40,661 nt of DNA, taken from assembly GCA_016928775.1 (NCBI GenBank), contig JAFGKD010000046.1:1-40661 (forward strand). Reading direction: 5' to 3'. The first letter of the stretch is position 1, and the number at the start of each line of letters is the position of its first letter. Source of the stretch: Candidatus Zhuqueibacterota bacterium (GTDB lineage Bacteria; Zhuqueibacterota; Zhuqueibacteria; Residuimicrobiales; Krinioviventaceae). A program made the position numbers and the translations under genes. Under the pieces are notes generated by a model that saw nothing but the letters and a program-made list of their open reading frames with translations, had not been told where the DNA came from and did no database searches. Below, in pieces: positions 17,941 through 25,804 of the stretch.

Positions 17941-18624
17941 CAAGGTGCCTTCCGAACGGAATTTGTGATACAACTCCAGGACAGCCGGGACGTAGGATCG
18001 AGTTTCTTCCCATAATATAGTATTATTCCGGTTATTGGCGATCCACATTTCTGCCCGCTTGGGACCACCGTTATACGCCGCCAGACCGCCATCTTTTTCA
18101 TAAAGGCCAACCAATTGATTCAAATAGCGGCAACCCAACCGAATGTTATAGATCGGATCGTAGAGAATCTTTTCAGCTGAAGTCCATTTGATGCCTTCGT
18201 CCACTGCTAAAAAAGCTCCGGTTGCCGGCATGATCTGCATCAATCCCATGGCGCCAACATGCGACGTCACCTTTGGGTCCCATGTTTTTGCACTTTCATG
18301 GGTGATCGTCGCCGAAATAAAATTGACGTTTAAATTCGGATACTTGAGCGTCATGAGATAGATTTCATTGGCAATCGCCAATTTGAGCGAATCGCTCATC
18401 TCGCGATTATATCGACTGATGATTTGAACCACTTTTTCAATACTTGATTCTCTCTCAGAATGGATCATCTGGAGACTATTGTGAGTGGCTAAAGACGCGG
18501 TAATATAATCAATTTGCTCGGTCGCTCTAACATGTGATCGTACAAAAAATAGATAAAGGGACCCAAGTAACAGTGTTGCCATTAGCCCAGCTGCAAGCTT
18601 TATGAGTGCTCCTTTAAAAAACAT
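17938..18624 (-). CDS. membrane-anchored lytic transglycosylase (SLT domain)
   Basis: This 228-aa protein has one N-terminal membrane anchor (about residues 7-28), leaving the catalytic domain in the periplasm. The goose-lysozyme-like SLT domain shows ATITHESAKTW with the catalytic Glu, GAMGLMQIMPATG, LGCRYLNQLVGLY and AAYNGGPKRA, all diagnostic. It cleaves the glycan strands of peptidoglycan to 1,6-anhydro-MurNAc ends. GGAGGG precedes the ATG at 18624. It is transcribed alone and lies downstream of the BMC operon; the long gap suggests it is separate. Confidence 0.92.
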   Translation of the reverse strand: MFFKGALIKLAAGLMATLLLGSLYLFFVRSHVRATEQIDYITASLATHNSLQMIHSERESSIEKVVQIISRYNREMSDSLKLAIANEIYLMTLKYPNLNVNFISATITHESAKTWDPKVTSHVGAMGLMQIMPATGAFLAVDEGIKWTSAEKILYDPIYNIRLGCRYLNQLVGLYEKDGGLAAYNGGPKRAEMWIANNRNNTILWEETRSYVPAVLELYHKFRSEGTL

Positions 18625-18948
18625 ATTTGCCCTCCGATGATTCAGGCGTTAAATAAGTTGCATTTTCAATGTTGCTTTGCGATCAACGCTGAATTCTCAT
18701 TGATCAACCCCTTTTTAACAACTATTATGCCAGGATATTTCATTTATTATGCAGAAAAATTTCTTCAATTCCCTAACTTTCATAATAACAAAGACATTTA
18801 ATGAGGATTATTTTCCTGCTTATTTTGTAGCGACTGGCTCAAAATTTTAGCCACCTGGCAAAAGTGTTTCAGTCTTTGCGTCTATCTCAACGTGATACAA
18901 TTTTTCGACTTAAAAATTAGGAGAAGCAAGGTGCAGCGGATGGCTTTT
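18625..18948. other. intergenic region downstream of the acetate kinase gene
   Basis: This stretch of 324 bases contains no supported gene. It is AT-rich and must contain the promoter of the transglycosylase. A remnant of a dispersed repeat is seen at about 18834-18866 (GGCTCAAAATTTTAGCCACC), similar to 39340-39362, with a CTTTGCGTCT fragment just after it. No clear intrinsic terminator follows acetate kinase. Confidence 0.5.
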
Positions 18949-20157
18949 TTACCGAGCACTGAGAAGAGACAAGTTGTGGATAACTTTTTTTGTTTCGCGG
19001 GCAACAACAATTTCTTCATTTGTTTCCAACACCAATGCGGCAATGGTTGATTGTTCGGTTGATATGATTTGTGCATGTGCGTTGTTTTTCGCCACGTCGA
19101 TCTGCATGCCGAGAAAGGCTAATGATGTGAGCACTTCGTTTCGCAGCTTTGCATCTTTTTGGCCAATGCCGCCGGTAAAAGTAATCGCGTCGAGTCCTTG
19201 CATCAGAACGATATACTCACCAATGTAGCGTTTGATATCATAGATGAATTTATCTCGAGCGAGTCGGGCGCGTTCATGACCCCGTTCCGCCGCAGCGTTA
19301 ATGTCGCGCATATCCGCCGAAATCCCCGAGAGCCCGGCAAGTCCGCCATTTTCCCCAAGCTCAATGAGCGCCTCGTGCATGGAAACACCTTTTTTTTCCA
19401 TGATATAAGGCAAAATAAATGGGTCCATATCCCCAACGCGCGTGCCCTGAAGAAGTCCTGTTTGCGGTGAAAAGCCCATGGAAACATCAAAAGATGTCCC
19501 GTCTTTGAATGCACATAAGGATGAGGAGCCGCCGAGATGACATGTGATGATTTTATGGCTGTCCGGCGGTAATCCGAGAACGTCAACGGTCTGCCGGGTG
19601 ACGTATCGATGCGAGGCGCCGTGATAACCGTATTTGATGACATTATATTTTTCGATCCACTCGTACGGTGTCCCGTATATTTTGGCATGACGCGGTATAC
19701 TGACATGGAAGCCAGGCTCAAATACTCCCACTAATGGTGTATCAGGCAAAAGTTCTTTAAACATATAGATGGCGGTGAGATAAGGTGGATTGTGCGCCGG
19801 CGCCAGTGATTTATAATATTCCATCGCCTGCAGCACATCATCGGTTAGCAGTACTGAGCCATTCTTTTCACCTGCTTGAATGGTTTTGAAACCTACCCCA
19901 TCAAGCTCGGCAAGGGTTTTGAGGGCCGGGCGGTTTGACTTTGTAAGATATTCCAGTGCATCCCGCACAGCGTGCCGATGACTCGGAATTGCCGTGATTT
20001 TCTCAACATCTTTCGCGCCGTACACCCAATACGTAACGCTCGCCTCATTCGAACCAACTCTTTCCGTGTGTCCACGAGCCAATTGTGTTTCCGATGTCAT
20101 GTCCAGTAATTGGAATTTGAAACTACTCGATCCGATATTGCAGACCATAATCTTCAT
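18949..20157 (-). CDS. ackA: BMC-associated acetate/propionate-type kinase, divergent
   Basis: This 402-aa ASKHA-fold kinase is the last gene of the BMC operon. It would convert an acyl-phosphate and ADP to the acid and ATP, here probably lactyl-phosphate to lactate. The fold is clear: NIGSSS near the start, YGYHGASHRYV with His179, GLLQGTRVGDMDP with Arg240, FTGGIG, and ETNEEIVVAR with Glu380. Compared with the Methanosarcina acetate kinase catalytic set, two residues differ conservatively. The Asp of FDTAFH is Glu147 (FEPGFH), and the Arg of the HRVVHGG region is Lys91 (GFKTIQAG). No encapsulation peptide is visible, so it probably works in the cytosol. A hairpin precedes it. Confidence 0.85.
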   Translation of the reverse strand: MKIMVCNIGSSSFKFQLLDMTSETQLARGHTERVGSNEASVTYWVYGAKDVEKITAIPSHRHAVRDALEYLTKSNRPALKTLAELDGVGFKTIQAGEKNGSVLLTDDVLQAMEYYKSLAPAHNPPYLTAIYMFKELLPDTPLVGVFEPGFHVSIPRHAKIYGTPYEWIEKYNVIKYGYHGASHRYVTRQTVDVLGLPPDSHKIITCHLGGSSSLCAFKDGTSFDVSMGFSPQTGLLQGTRVGDMDPFILPYIMEKKGVSMHEALIELGENGGLAGLSGISADMRDINAAAERGHERARLARDKFIYDIKRYIGEYIVLMQGLDAITFTGGIGQKDAKLRNEVLTSLAFLGMQIDVAKNNAHAQIISTEQSTIAALVLETNEEIVVARETKKVIHNLSLLSAR

Positions 20158-20173
20158 GACATACGCCTCTGAT

Positions 20174-20212
20174 AAAAAATGCCATCAAACAAGCTGATGG
20201 CATTTATTTTTT
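20174..20212 (-). terminator. hairpin with T tract between aldolase and acetate kinase genes
   Basis: A perfect 9-bp stem (ATGCCATCA / TGATGGCAT, arms 20179-20187 and 20195-20203) with a 7-base loop is followed on the minus strand by five T residues, and is also T-rich on the plus side. It lies inside the operon, 24 bases after the aldolase stop, so it may partially terminate or stabilise the upstream mRNA and reduce acetate kinase relative to shell proteins. Confidence 0.7.
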
Positions 20213-20227
20213 TGACCAAATAGCCGC

Positions 20228-21046
20228 TCAGCCCAACTTTTTGAGTACAGCCTCGGTTACCATTTTCACCAGCCTCTCGCGATCAATATCAGTGCTGCCG
20301 GATGGTTTGAGGTTGGCGTTATGGTTGGTCGTTGCTGATGCACCTTGATAAATCTCGCATGATTCGCCACCCGGGCTGTCACAGGTTTGGCAAACTGCTG
20401 TCGCGGGTACGCCATAGCGAGCGCGCGCATCAATCAGTTGTTCTACGTCATCTCTTGGTAGAACATGCACACCGCCCAGTTGTTGTGCAATATAGCTGAT
20501 GCGTGCAAAGTGTTCGAGCGTCTCCATTTTGTGATACGCATTCAGGACATCGGAGCCAATCGTTAAAGCACCATGATTCTGCAGAAGAAAAGCATCATGG
20601 TCTTTGAGATATTTGAGAACCGGTTTGAAAAATTCTTCGGTACCCGGCTCGCCATACTCCACCAAAGGTATGCCACCCAGGACGATGATCACTTCCGGCA
20701 ATACGCACTTTTCCAATGACAGGCCTGCCACCGCATGTCCGGTGGCGTAGACTGGATGCGCGTGACAAATGCTGTTTACATCCGGACGCTCTTTGTAAAT
20801 GCAGAGGTGCATGAACACCTCGGATGATGGCCGTTTGCCTTGGGAAAGTACATTGCCGTCGTAATCAACCAATACCAGATCCTCAGGCCGCATAAAACCC
20901 TTGGAAACGCCGGTGGGAGTGATCAGCACTTTGCTTTCATCCAGACGAGCGGAGATGTTGCCGTCATTTGAGGCGACGTAGCCGCGCTCGTATGTACGTC
21001 GACCAACGTCAACAATCTCTTTTTTGAGTTGATAAATCGATTTCAC
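20228..21046 (-). CDS. class II fuculose/rhamnulose-1-phosphate aldolase with C-terminal encapsulation peptide
   Basis: The aldolase core (residues 1-210) matches class II FucA-type enzymes: ASNDGNISAR and ITPTGVSKG for phosphate binding, RPSSEVFMH with catalytic Glu76, CHAHPVYAT with zinc ligands His95 and His97, and LLQNHGALTIG with His158. It would split L-fuculose- or L-rhamnulose-1-phosphate into DHAP and L-lactaldehyde. At 272 aa it is about 55 residues longer than FucA. The extension contains a Cys-rich segment (CQTCDSPGGESC, residues 219-230), a linker, and an amphipathic helix (RERLVKMVTEAVLKKLG, 256-272) typical of BMC encapsulation peptides. It lies 12 bases downstream of the BMC-H gene. 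Confidence 0.9.
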   Translation of the reverse strand: MKSIYQLKKEIVDVGRRTYERGYVASNDGNISARLDESKVLITPTGVSKGFMRPEDLVLVDYDGNVLSQGKRPSSEVFMHLCIYKERPDVNSICHAHPVYATGHAVAGLSLEKCVLPEVIIVLGGIPLVEYGEPGTEEFFKPVLKYLKDHDAFLLQNHGALTIGSDVLNAYHKMETLEHFARISYIAQQLGGVHVLPRDDVEQLIDARARYGVPATAVCQTCDSPGGESCEIYQGASATTNHNANLKPSGSTDIDRERLVKMVTEAVLKKLG

Positions 21047-21058
21047 GAGTTAACTCCA

Positions 21059-21334
21059 TTATTTTCCGGGCAACAATGTGGCGGTCTCTTCATGCGGGCG
21101 AGGAATGACATGAACGGAAACCAGTTCGCCAACCTTTTCAGCCGCAGCGGCGCCGGCATCGGTAGCGGCTTTCACCGCACCAACATCACCGGTGACAATA
21201 ACGGTCACCAGACCACTGCCGACCTGAACTTTGCCGACAAGCTGGACATGCGCCGCCTTGACCATTGTGTCAGCTGCTTCAAGTGCCGGAATAAATCCGC
21301 GTGTTTCAACCAATCCTAATGCTTCTTGTGCCAT
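21059..21334 (-). CDS. BMC-H shell hexamer protein (PduA/EutM-like)
   Basis: This 91-aa single BMC domain begins with [21 protein letters not shown]. The [20 protein letters not shown] region holds the pore-loop side, and it ends in [16 protein letters not shown]. It forms hexamers that tile the facets of the shell. It is the only BMC-H in the window, so the facets rest on this protein plus the BMC-T. AGGAG lies 8 bases before the ATG at 21334. The 87-aa unknown gene precedes it by 16 bases. Confidence 0.96.
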   Translation of the reverse strand: MAQEALGLVETRGFIPALEAADTMVKAAHVQLVGKVQVGSGLVTVIVTGDVGAVKAATDAGAAAAEKVGELVSVHVIPRPHEETATLLPGK

Positions 21335-21350
21335 GACATGTTCTCCTAAG

Positions 21351-21614
21351 TTAATGTTTTTTAATGATCATTTTTTTCTTTTCAAACCGTTCTAGGTAAA
21401 TTCTCAGGGCGCTTTCAAAATCTATATTATCGCGATGTTGATTAGCTTCCTGAATTGATTTAAATTTAAATATCCCTTTTTGAATATTCGGCGGACGTAA
21501 TTGATTCACCAAATCCCAATGCCGGGCCACGCGTCGGTAATAGTTTGCATCAGGTACCATCACCCAGAGCATCTCCTCTGCCTCTTGAAATGATTTAAAC
21601 TTCTGCACCGGCAT
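21351..21614 (-). CDS. 87-aa protein of unknown function with KFKS-type repeats, inside the BMC operon
   Basis: The protein shows two similar short blocks: [12 protein letters not shown] near the start and [15 protein letters not shown] in the second half, separated by a hydrophobic-aromatic segment ([19 protein letters not shown]). It ends in a basic tail ([10 protein letters not shown]). Small proteins with this KFKSxxEAE...KFKSxxEA layout occur in FCB-group and planctomycete genomes as proteins of unknown function, sometimes near nucleotidyltransferase toxins; this is recalled, not verified. It lies 107 bases after the aldehyde dehydrogenase, which is unusually far, and 16 before BMC-H. 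The ribosome binding site is weak. It may be a late insertion or a genuine accessory factor. Confidence 0.7.
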   Translation of the reverse strand: MPVQKFKSFQEAEEMLWVMVPDANYYRRVARHWDLVNQLRPPNIQKGIFKFKSIQEANQHRDNIDFESALRIYLERFEKKKMIIKKH

Positions 21615-21654
21615 ATCGCTTTACTTCTTATGTGCAATCAATATTTTCAGAAAT

Positions 21655-21675
21655 AAAAGATCTAATTGATCTTTT
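21655..21675 (-). other. hairpin upstream of the 87-aa gene
   Basis: An 8-bp perfect stem (AAAAGATC / GATCTTTT) with a 5-base loop and T-rich flanks lies in the 107-base gap after the aldehyde dehydrogenase. It could be a weak terminator or an mRNA processing site dividing the operon into expression segments. Confidence 0.5.
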
Positions 21676-21721
21676 CATCTTGTATAGCATTTCAGGTGTC
21701 GCGACTTTCAAGATAATATCC

Positions 21722-23143
21722 TCAGTACATCTGTAAACTCTTGTACATCGCCAGCCGCCGTATGCGAGCAAAATTTCGTGGCGTACAGATACCTTCGCCG
21801 GTTGGACTGGCGATGGTGTGTGAGAAATAGGCTTCGCCCTCATAGCCACCATTGCCGGCGTAGCTGGCGCCGTTGACAACCACAATGTCTGTATCGATCG
21901 CTTTGTTAAACTTTGTGATCACATCCAGATTGTTCGAGTAAATCATGGCTGTGTGTTTGAAGCCATGCTCCGCTTTGACAGCCAATTCTATGCCTTCCTG
22001 CGCGTCTTTTATTTTGACGATCGGCAGAAACGGCATCATCTGCTCCTCCTGCACAAACAGGTTTGCAGAATCTGTTTCACCGAAAAGCAGACGAATGTCA
22101 TCGGATAAATTCAAGCCAACGGCTCGTCCCAACACATTCGCGTTTTTACCGATAAAGTCACGACTGGTGACAATATGTCCGTTTTTTTCGCTAAAAACCT
22201 GTTTGACGAGCGCATCGATCTGCTGTGCGTTCAGCCGGAAAGCCCCAAACTTTTCCATAGTCTTCATAAACTCATCAAAAACTTTTTCGACGACAAAGAC
22301 TTCTTTTTCAGCGATACACAGGATATTGTTGTCAAACGTTGCACCGTCGATGATTCGTTTGGCGGCGCGCTCGAGACAGGCCGTTTCGTCCACCAGCACC
22401 GGAGGATTGCCCGGGCCGGCGGCGACTACTTTTTTCCCGGCTTTGAAGGCTGCCTGGACAACTAATGGACCACCCGTTGCCGCGATCATGGGAATGGATG
22501 GATGTTTGAATAGAATCTCCAGAGTTGCCATGGTGGGTTCGCGCACCATAGAGATCAGATTGAGCGGTCCACCGCTGTTGAAAATCGCTTTTGTAAAAAT
22601 CTCCATGGCATACACCGACACATTTTTCGCCGCCGGATGCACATTGAATACGACGCCGTTTCCGCCCGCGATCATCATGATCGTGCTGTTCAGCATCACC
22701 GGAATCGGGTGCGTGGATGGTGTGACCGCGCCGATGACGCCATAGGGCGCCCAATCCTCGTAAACCAGACCGTAATCGCCGGTCCAGGATTTTCCTTCCA
22801 GGTCTTCGGTACCGGGAGTGGCATCGGCAGCGTTATGATGCTTGACAATTTTATCCTCAACGCGTCCCATGCCGGTCTCCTTTTGCGCCATGCGCGCAAA
22901 GGTTTCGGCATTGTCGTGCATGGCCTGGCGTAACGCGGCAATCACTTTTTCCCGATCACGCTTTTTCATCTCGGTCCATTTCTTTTGCGCGATAATTGTC
23001 GCGTCGATGGCGTCGTGCATGTTTTCAAATACACCGGTATCGTTTGAACCGGATGGCACCGGTGCAGCAGCAGGCTGTAGATTCGTCGATCGGATGCGAT
23101 CGAGCACTTGATCAACTAGTGCAGATATAAGCTTTTCATCCAT
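21722..23143 (-). CDS. CoA-acylating aldehyde dehydrogenase, PduP/EutE-like, BMC-targeted
   Basis: This 473-aa protein is of the BMC-type acylating aldehyde dehydrogenase group. Residues 1-18 (MDEKLISALVDQVLDRIR) are an amphipathic encapsulation peptide, followed by a Pro/Ala/Ser linker to about residue 36. The catalytic domain shows PYGVIGAVTPSTHPI, the NAD-binding ATGGPLVVQAAFKAGKK region, GPGNPPVLVD, and FDNNILCIAEKE with catalytic Cys276. It should oxidise lactaldehyde to lactyl-CoA in the lumen with NADH release. PduL is 48 bases upstream. A hairpin follows the gene. Confidence 0.93.
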   Translation of the reverse strand: MDEKLISALVDQVLDRIRSTNLQPAAAPVPSGSNDTGVFENMHDAIDATIIAQKKWTEMKKRDREKVIAALRQAMHDNAETFARMAQKETGMGRVEDKIVKHHNAADATPGTEDLEGKSWTGDYGLVYEDWAPYGVIGAVTPSTHPIPVMLNSTIMMIAGGNGVVFNVHPAAKNVSVYAMEIFTKAIFNSGGPLNLISMVREPTMATLEILFKHPSIPMIAATGGPLVVQAAFKAGKKVVAAGPGNPPVLVDETACLERAAKRIIDGATFDNNILCIAEKEVFVVEKVFDEFMKTMEKFGAFRLNAQQIDALVKQVFSEKNGHIVTSRDFIGKNANVLGRAVGLNLSDDIRLLFGETDSANLFVQEEQMMPFLPIVKIKDAQEGIELAVKAEHGFKHTAMIYSNNLDVITKFNKAIDTDIVVVNGASYAGNGGYEGEAYFSHTIASPTGEGICTPRNFARIRRLAMYKSLQMY

Positions 23144-23191
23144 TCTTTATGAACCATATTTTAGGAAACCAAACAATCGAATACCCATGCG

Positions 23192-23845
23192 TCAAACGAG
23201 CATCTCACCAAAGGCATTGTGCGGATCGAGGCCAGCCGCATTGGCCTCGTCAGTATCCACATGCATTTGCAAAATGAGATCTTTTTTGATGCGAACGATC
23301 ACGTCATTGAACGTGATACTGGCTGGGCCATGCGCCTTGACTTGAATTTTGTCGCCTTGTTTGAGACCGAGTTGCTGGGCACGCTCCGGACTCATATGCA
23401 CATGTCGCCTGGCGCGAATAGCCCCCTCGGGAAGCCGAAGGACACCCTCGGGGCCGATCACGGTGATCGGCGCCGAGCCTTTGATATCTCCAGAAAGACG
23501 ATGTGGCAAATCCATGCCGAGAAAAACACCATCCGTGAAGGATAATTCGACTTGCGAGATATCGCGCACCGGGCCGAGAATGCGCACTTTGCCAAAAATG
23601 CGTCGATTTGGCCCCATGATAGCGACGGTTTCATTGGCGGCAAATTCACCAGGTTGGGTCAAATCTTTTAATTTTGTCAGCTCCTTGCCCGAGCCAAAGA
23701 GAATTTGCAGGTGTTCCGGTGTGATATGCATATGCCGGGCGGAAATACCTATAGGAACCGTGCGATCACCGAACGGCGGCACGAGCTCATCCACAATCTC
23801 TCGGACAATTTTTTCGATTTTTTGTGCAATATCAGTTGAATTCAT
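23192..23845 (-). CDS. pduL: PduL-type phosphotransacylase, BMC-targeted
   Basis: This 217-aa protein is the zinc phosphotransacylase unique to BMCs and some bacteria. The N-terminal helix (TDIAQKIEKIVREIVDEL, residues 4-21) is an encapsulation peptide. Two HxH motifs (His38/His40 in SARHMHIT, His148/His150 in RRHVHMS) and the C-terminal MHVDTDEANAAG at about 194-205 form the zinc and substrate site. It would turn lactyl-CoA and phosphate into lactyl-phosphate and recycle CoA inside the shell. The gene lies 63 bases after the BMC-T and 48 before the dehydrogenase. Confidence 0.95.
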   Translation of the reverse strand: MNSTDIAQKIEKIVREIVDELVPPFGDRTVPIGISARHMHITPEHLQILFGSGKELTKLKDLTQPGEFAANETVAIMGPNRRIFGKVRILGPVRDISQVELSFTDGVFLGMDLPHRLSGDIKGSAPITVIGPEGVLRLPEGAIRARRHVHMSPERAQQLGLKQGDKIQVKAHGPASITFNDVIVRIKKDLILQMHVDTDEANAAGLDPHNAFGEMLV

Positions 23846-23908
23846 GTCACTTCACTCTTGGTAAGACATTCCTCGGTGTAGAAATATCAACATCAGTCAA
23901 TAACATTT

Positions 23909-24460
23909 TTATATATAATCCCGCGACAAACCCGGTTCCGGTTTGGGAATGACGGCTTTGTTCACCAAAAGTCCCTTTTTCGCAACCAGATCAGCACCGG
24001 TATCAACTGCAGATCGCACAGCGGCCACATCGCCTGTGAGAGTGACAAATGCTTTGCCCCCCAGGGCCATGGCCAGCCGAATTTCAACGATTTCCACATT
24101 CGCTGCTTTGGCGGCGACATCCGCCGCTTCCAGTAATGAACCAACGGAGAACGATTCGATAATGCCAAGCGACTTGATCTGAAAAAGATGGCTGATGCCG
24201 GAAACAGCCGGCAAAATGTCCGGGTGCACACGCGGAATGACGGTGTGATCAATGACGGCACCTTCTGCAAGATCAATACCGGCATCGACGCTGGCGGTCA
24301 CGGCGGCGACATCACCCGTGACGATAACAAGATATTTGCCGGAACAAATCGTGCGCGCCAGCACCAACTCAACCTCCGCAGCTTTGAGCATGGCATCAAC
24401 GACCTGCAATCCTGCGGCGATGCTGTTGAGCTCTAAAAGTCCTATGGAATCTGTTTTCAT
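23909..24460 (-). CDS. pduT: BMC-T shell protein with Fe-S pore, PduT-like
   Basis: This 183-aa protein carries two BMC domains in tandem (starts GLLELNSIAAGLQVVDAML and GIIESFSVGSLLEAADVA). Cys39 lies in RTICSGKYL, exactly where PduT has its pore cysteine (KTICPGKFL), which ligates one [4Fe-4S] cluster at the trimer centre. The second half ends NKAVIPKPEPGLSRDYI, also PduT-like. The trimer can relay electrons through the shell. It starts at 24460, directly abutting the PduS stop at 24461, supporting a PduS-PduT pair. It is the only BMC-T in the locus. Confidence 0.95.
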   Translation of the reverse strand: MKTDSIGLLELNSIAAGLQVVDAMLKAAEVELVLARTICSGKYLVIVTGDVAAVTASVDAGIDLAEGAVIDHTVIPRVHPDILPAVSGISHLFQIKSLGIIESFSVGSLLEAADVAAKAANVEIVEIRLAMALGGKAFVTLTGDVAAVRSAVDTGADLVAKKGLLVNKAVIPKPEPGLSRDYI

Positions 24461-25804
24461 CTATGCCTCAATAACGATCCTGTCATTTTGAATGGCCGTT
24501 ACATGTCCCGATATACTGGCGTGTATAGTCGCACCCAACTGCCCTGCAGGTATTTGAGCGATCAACTGCCCTTTGTTCACTGTTTCACCCTCTTTGACCA
24601 CCGGTTCGGACGCTATACCGACGTGTTGTTTAAGCGGAATGACAACTTTATCAGGCTGAATGTCCATTTTGACATAGCCGGCTTCCGCTTCGTAGCGTGT
24701 GACACCGAGACGCGTTTTTAGATGCTTCACCGGTACGCGTCTGACATCTTTGGTTGCGTGGACTTGCACCTCCCGCGCTCCTTCCCATTTGTCTTTGCCA
24801 AGAGCGCGCAAATCATTTATCCCCTTGACGCACGCCTCGCGCGGATAAAGGGCTTCAGGACAAGCGTACAGCGTACACAAGCCGCACTGACAACAGAGTT
24901 GCGCGTAGGTATTCCACATCTCGGCCCCCATGCGGGAAAAACCGAGACTGCGCATGACGAGATGGGGCTGCACATTATAGCCGAGGAGGTAGCGCGGGCA
25001 CAATTCTGTACAATAACTGCACTGATCGCATGCGGAATGGCCGATACGGTCCATCTGTTTTTGGGTTTTGCTATAGCGCAAAATGAGGTTATGGTCGGCC
25101 GGCAGGACAATCAAGCCGCCGGTGGTTTTTGTCACCGGCTGATCGATATCCCGGACGTATTTTCCCATCATCAAACCGCTTTCCATGACGGCGTAATAGG
25201 GGATCGTCGCACCGCCGGCAAGATTCAAAACATCAGATACGCGCATGCCGATCGGTACCCAGGTTGTGACGGGATTTTGCACCGCCCCTGCTATCGTCAT
25301 ATATTTTTCTGTGACCGGTACACCTTTTTCCGCCTGATAGACATTATAAAGGGTTTCGACATTATTCACCACACAGCCCACATCCAAAGGTAATCCCTGC
25401 GGCGGAACGAGTCGACCGGTTATGGTGTAGACGATCTCGTATTCGTCACCGGCCGGATAATAATCGTCAAAATAAGCCATAACAATCCGGGTATCCTGAA
25501 TTGCCGCTTTTAGTGCTGTAATGGCTTGGGTGTTTTTCTTTTTCACGCCAATGGCCGGTTTTGCGTTGCCGGTGGTTTGTGCTGCCAACTGCAGTCCCCC
25601 CACGATCTCGGTGGCAAAATGGATCATCAACTCGCGGTCTTTATGCATCAGCGGCTCGCACTCGGCCCCATTGGCGAGATACCATTCGACGTGCGATTGT
25701 AATTTAACGTGCGTCGGGAAACCGGCACCACCGGCACCCACAACGCCAGCACATTTTACTTTTTCAATCAACCTTGATCTTAATTCCTTTGCGTTTTGCT
25801 GCAT
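24461..25804 (-). CDS. pduS: PduS-like flavin/Fe-S oxidoreductase of the microcompartment
   Basis: This 447-aa RnfC/Nqo1-type protein opens with AGVVGAGGAGFPTHVKLQ for FMN and NAD(H) binding, has an SLBB-like middle (about 165-225), two [4Fe-4S] motifs (Cys259/262/265/269 in CDQCSYCTELCP, and Cys304/307/310/315 in CQCGLCTLYACP), and a C-terminal barrel-sandwich domain. PduS transfers electrons from NADH to the shell protein PduT or to corrinoids. With no B12 enzyme or alcohol dehydrogenase in the window, NADH reoxidation is the likely job. The ATG at 25804 overlaps the upstream gene by 41 bases and gives the expected N-terminus; a downstream TTG is less likely. Confidence 0.93.
   Translation of the reverse strand: MQQNAKELRSRLIEKVKCAGVVGAGGAGFPTHVKLQSHVEWYLANGAECEPLMHKDRELMIHFATEIVGGLQLAAQTTGNAKPAIGVKKKNTQAITALKAAIQDTRIVMAYFDDYYPAGDEYEIVYTITGRLVPPQGLPLDVGCVVNNVETLYNVYQAEKGVPVTEKYMTIAGAVQNPVTTWVPIGMRVSDVLNLAGGATIPYYAVMESGLMMGKYVRDIDQPVTKTTGGLIVLPADHNLILRYSKTQKQMDRIGHSACDQCSYCTELCPRYLLGYNVQPHLVMRSLGFSRMGAEMWNTYAQLCCQCGLCTLYACPEALYPREACVKGINDLRALGKDKWEGAREVQVHATKDVRRVPVKHLKTRLGVTRYEAEAGYVKMDIQPDKVVIPLKQHVGIASEPVVKEGETVNKGQLIAQIPAGQLGATIHASISGHVTAIQNDRIVIEA

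Noticed and set aside
21945..22745. 266-codon plus-strand ORF
   Set aside because: Antisense to the acylating aldehyde dehydrogenase; composition is Ser/Ala/Thr-rich shadow coding.
24722..25393. 223-codon plus-strand ORF
   Set aside because: Antisense to PduS, which has intact Fe-S motifs.
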